Of a stretch of DNA of 13,514 nucleotides, positions 11,195 to 13,514 are shown piece by piece. This stretch comes from DASTHV01 sp035718045. Lineage in GTDB: Bacteria; Patescibacteriota; Saccharimonadia; Saccharimonadales; UBA10212. The translations under genes were made by a program, and so were the position numbers. The notes beneath the pieces were generated by a model. The model did not search any database. It saw only the letters and a program-made list of their open reading frames with translations, and had not been told where the DNA came from. The DNA is taken from contig DASTHV010000040.1 of assembly GCA_035718045.1 (NCBI GenBank), positions 1 to 13,514 on the forward strand, written 5' to 3'. How positions within the stretch are numbered: the first letter of the stretch is position 1; every line of letters begins with the position of its first letter.

Positions 11195-13514
11195 AAGCAC
11201 CATTCTCCGTTCACAGTTCACAGTTTGCCAGGCGTTTTCCGTTTTCCGTTTTCCGTAAACGGATCATGGTGGATGGTATACATAATGTGAACAGTAAACG
11301 GTTAACGGTTAACGGCTTTGGTCAGCAGGGGATGGCATCTTTTGTAGTAGTGTCGGTGATGGTGGTGCTATTGACGCTTATCAGCCTGGGCTTTGCCCGC
11401 CTGATGAGCCGCACCTCAATCGATTCGGCTAACCGCCAATTAGGCAATCAGGCGGGCTACGCCGCCCAATCGGGTATTAACGACGTAATTGCTTACATGA
11501 AACAATACGCCAAAGACCATCCGGCCGCTCCTTATGTTTCTTCCCCGCAGTGCGACAGTCTGATTGGCACGGCGGCTAACAAAGGGCCGTTTTACAATGA
11601 TTCCGACCTGTCCGGCGATACCAGCCGCAATGCTTCCTATACCTGTATTTTGCTTAACCAAACACCGGTTAATTTAGTCTATAGTATACCGGAACAAAAA
11701 TCGCAGGTGGTTAAAATAACTACTTCGGCGGCTACGCCCGGTTCGCTAGGCAGCATAATGCTGTCCTGGCAGCCCACTAAAACTTCTTTGACCGGCTATC
11801 CGCCTTATCCGGTCAGCTTGCTTGACGATACTACCTGGAATGCTAACGGCTATATGCCGATTTTACGGATGACGCTTTACATGGTGCCGGCCAGCGGTGA
11901 CATGACCAATATGCAGGCCAACTCGCGGACATTTTTCTTGTACCCCCGGAGTCCTAGCGGCCCTAATAATGTGCCGGTCCAGGACTACACCACCATAAAA
12001 GACGGCCAAATCCTGCCGGTAGTCTGCGGCAAGACCGATACCGGCAACTTTAAAGGCACGGCCGATTATCGCTGCAACTTAATCATTAGCAACCTTAACA
12101 ATGGCGTATCGTCGCCTACTACGGACCCATTGGACTATGTTTACGCGCGGATGCTGCCTATCTACGGCCAAACGGACGTCAATATCCAGGCCAATTCCAA
12201 ATACAATCAACAGCTTGAATTTGTCAACGACCAAGCCGTGGTAGACGTTACCGCCAAAGTGTCAAATGTGTCTAAGCGTTTACAGGCGCGGGTTGGACTT
12301 AATGACACAAGCAGTACTACATCCGGCGGCAATATTCCAGCTACTTCGGACGGACTGCCCAACTATGCTGTTCGTTCCTCGGACGCCTTATGCAAGCAGA
12401 TGACTATTCACCATAGTTACTTTGACTATGTGAGCCTAGACGGCCCGGACAAAATCTGCGGCTCTAGTTCTGTCATAGATACCAAAGCTCCAACCTTGGA
12501 TTATTCCATCGTCGGCAATGATGGCGCCGACGCTGGCAAAACAGTCCATCCACCCGATAATACGCCGGACAGCACCCAAAAGGGGACGGTTTATATAAAC
12601 AGTAGCGCCACGCTTAAGTGGAACACCAATTATGTGACCAAATGTACAACCGGCGGTAACGATGCGGGCTGGAATAGCTATGATGTGCTGGGCAGCTCCG
12701 ACTGGAGCGGTACCCAGTCCAGCCACTCGTTAGACAGAAACGGCCTAACCAATGTCACGAACTACAGTTTGCATTGCCAGGGCCCTGGTGGTGACTTACC
12801 CACCTATAACTTAACGGCCTGGCCCTCACCCACGGTGGCTATCACTAACAAACCTGCCAGCGTTAATGCCGGTGATTCTATAACTCTGGATTGGAGCGTC
12901 AATAACGCTAACAATTGTACTTTCTCTGGTCCATGGAACAGCCTAGACCCGGTTTCTTATCCGGGCGGCCCGCCAAGCACCGGTAGCCGCGGCATTAAAA
13001 ATGACTGGAATGATAATTCCACCAGAACATATACCATTACTTGCACCGATCCAAGCGGTCGCTCAGCCTCTGATAGTTTTACGCTAAGTACTAGCGGAGG
13101 CCCTCCGACCGCTAAGTTGAACCCACCGAACTGCACAATCAATACACTTGAGGTTATAGACAACGGCGATCAGACTGGCCTATACCATTGGGACGGCTCT
13201 TGCCCGAATGTCCCGTCTGAAAGCACTATTAACCTGCTGGAGACTCAGTCTGACTACGATAGTTTTTCTGAGCCCGGGTATGGTGGTTGCTGGGTAGCCC
13301 TATCTGGCAAGGAGGCCAACGTTAACGCTAACTGTATAAGGGATAGCAGCAAACTGCCAGATCTTAGTACGTCAGGCACTGGCACATACTGTTTTGGTTA
13401 TCGAATTGGGGCTGGTGTTTGGGGCTACATAGACAGTAAATCCGTCTGCGGCACTATTGTTATGCCGCCGGTCGTTATGACTATGTTCAGTGTAGGTCAG
13501 ATGGTATTTTATGC
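11191..13514 (+). CDS. Giant PilX/GspK-like minor pilin with Ig-like domains (3'-truncated)
   Basis: The frame stays open from ATG 11191 to the window end, at least 774 residues. AAAGGG (11177-11182) precedes the ATG, which overlaps the PilW-like stop. Residues 1-47 are a basic leader largely written by heptamer repeats. FGQQG (43-47) then meets a hydrophobic helix MASFVVVSVMVVLLTLISL (48-66) and a PilX-like segment, QAGYAAQSGINDVI. Mature position 5 would be Val52, not Glu, as in GspK-type pseudopilins that sit at the tip. After a long central domain come two Ig-like modules (about 460-548 and 551-634) like those of the PilV-like protein. A cysteine-rich region (639 onward) with CWVALSG and YCFGYRIGAG is of unknown family. 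Alternative starts are ATG 11266 or ATG 11332; neither has a well-placed ribosome site. It is likely the fourth tip subunit; function is inferred. Confidence 0.82.
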   Translation, partial: MKAPFSVHSSQFARRFPFSVFRKRIMVDGIHNVNSKRLTVNGFGQQGMASFVVVSVMVVLLTLISLGFARLMSRTSIDSANRQLGNQAGYAAQSGINDVIAYMKQYAKDHPAAPYVSSPQCDSLIGTAANKGPFYNDSDLSGDTSRNASYTCILLNQTPVNLVYSIPEQKSQVVKITTSAATPGSLGSIMLSWQPTKTSLTGYPPYPVSLLDDTTWNANGYMPILRMTLYMVPASGDMTNMQANSRTFFLYPRSPSGPNNVPVQDYTTIKDGQILPVVCGKTDTGNFKGTADYRCNLIISNLNNGVSSPTTDPLDYVYARMLPIYGQTDVNIQANSKYNQQLEFVNDQAVVDVTAKVSNVSKRLQARVGLNDTSSTTSGGNIPATSDGLPNYAVRSSDALCKQMTIHHSYFDYVSLDGPDKICGSSSVIDTKAPTLDYSIVGNDGADAGKTVHPPDNTPDSTQKGTVYINSSATLKWNTNYVTKCTTGGNDAGWNSYDVLGSSDWSGTQSSHSLDRNGLTNVTNYSLHCQGPGGDLPTYNLTAWPSPTVAITNKPASVNAGDSITLDWSVNNANNCTFSGPWNSLDPVSYPGGPPSTGSRGIKNDWNDNSTRTYTITCTDPSGRSASDSFTLSTSGGPPTAKLNPPNCTINTLEVIDNGDQTGLYHWDGSCPNVPSESTINLLETQSDYDSFSEPGYGGCWVALSGKEANVNANCIRDSSKLPDLSTSGTGTYCFGYRIGAGVWGYIDSKSVCGTIVMPPVVMTMFSVGQMVFY
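11209..11314 (+). repeat. Heptamer repeat arrays inside the 5' coding region of the PilX-like gene
   Basis: Consecutive seven-base units are GTTCACA twice (11209-11222) and GTTTGCC (11223-11229). After four bases come GTTTTCC three times (11234-11254) and GTAAACG (11255-11261). After a 25-base gap with few repeats come GTGAACA, GTAAACG and GTTAACG twice (11287-11314). Nearly all units fit GTnnnCn. The right array partly complements the left (for example CCGTTCACAG against CTGTGAAC-like sequence), and CCGTTT/AAACGG (11246-11262) forms a local hairpin. Since 7 is not a multiple of 3, gain or loss of one unit would shift the frame from ATG 11191. The unit differs from that at 5017-5088 but the style is the same. 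Confidence 0.85.

Noticed and set aside
11332..11334. ATG 11332 as the true start of the PilX-like gene
   Set aside because: GGGG touches the ATG directly, so there is no usable ribosome spacing, and starting there would remove any leader. The ATGA overlap at 11191 with an upstream AAAGGG is better supported, though the repeat array makes this start less than certain.

Overview
The window is a type IV pilus (T4P) assembly locus, all on the + strand, running from the tail of pilM to a very large, unfinished PilX-like minor pilin. Several features suggest a monoderm Candidate Phyla Radiation bacterium, most likely Saccharibacteria. The order is compact (pilM-pilN-pilO-small protein-pilB-pilT-pilC-pilin-pilD-minor pilins), one prepilin has the cleavage context RG^DTIIEVM, no secretin or PilP gene is present here, and base composition looks close to balanced. 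Four genes end in TGA overlapping the next ATG (ATGA), so the standard bacterial code is used, not the TGA=Gly code of Gracilibacteria or Absconditabacteria. The taxonomic call is inference from gene content, not from a marker gene.

Bases 1-5000 hold the cytoplasmic and inner-membrane core: the C-terminal end of PilM, PilN, a PilO-like protein, an 87-residue single-span protein where diderms carry pilP, the extension ATPase PilB and the retraction ATPase PilT. PilB contains no cysteine and so lacks the usual tetracysteine zinc site. A 72-bp cluster of seven-base tandem repeats separates pilT from the platform gene pilC.

Bases 6330-7780 hold the major pilin with its own promoter and Shine-Dalgarno, an intrinsic terminator, and the prepilin peptidase pilD. 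The pilD start and the first minor-pilin start share one geometry: an extended -10 box (TGn plus hexamer), then exactly 7 bases, then ATG, with no Shine-Dalgarno. This suggests leaderless mRNAs. A 168-bp segment bounded by 14-bp perfect inverted repeats lies upstream of the minor-pilin cluster.

Bases 7981-13514 encode four successive pilin-like proteins: FimT/GspH-like, PilV-like, PilW-like and PilX-like. The PilV-like protein (559 aa) has two Ig-like modules, three tandem Trp/Cys repeats and a C-terminal domain with two betagamma-crystallin calcium-site motifs. The PilX-like protein (at least 774 aa, open at the window end) has two more Ig-like modules of the same kind. Its first 47 codons contain a second, sequence-unrelated heptamer repeat array. 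Together these look like a disulfide-rich, multi-domain adhesive tip complex on a retractable pilus. The adhesin role and the phase-variation idea are inferences.
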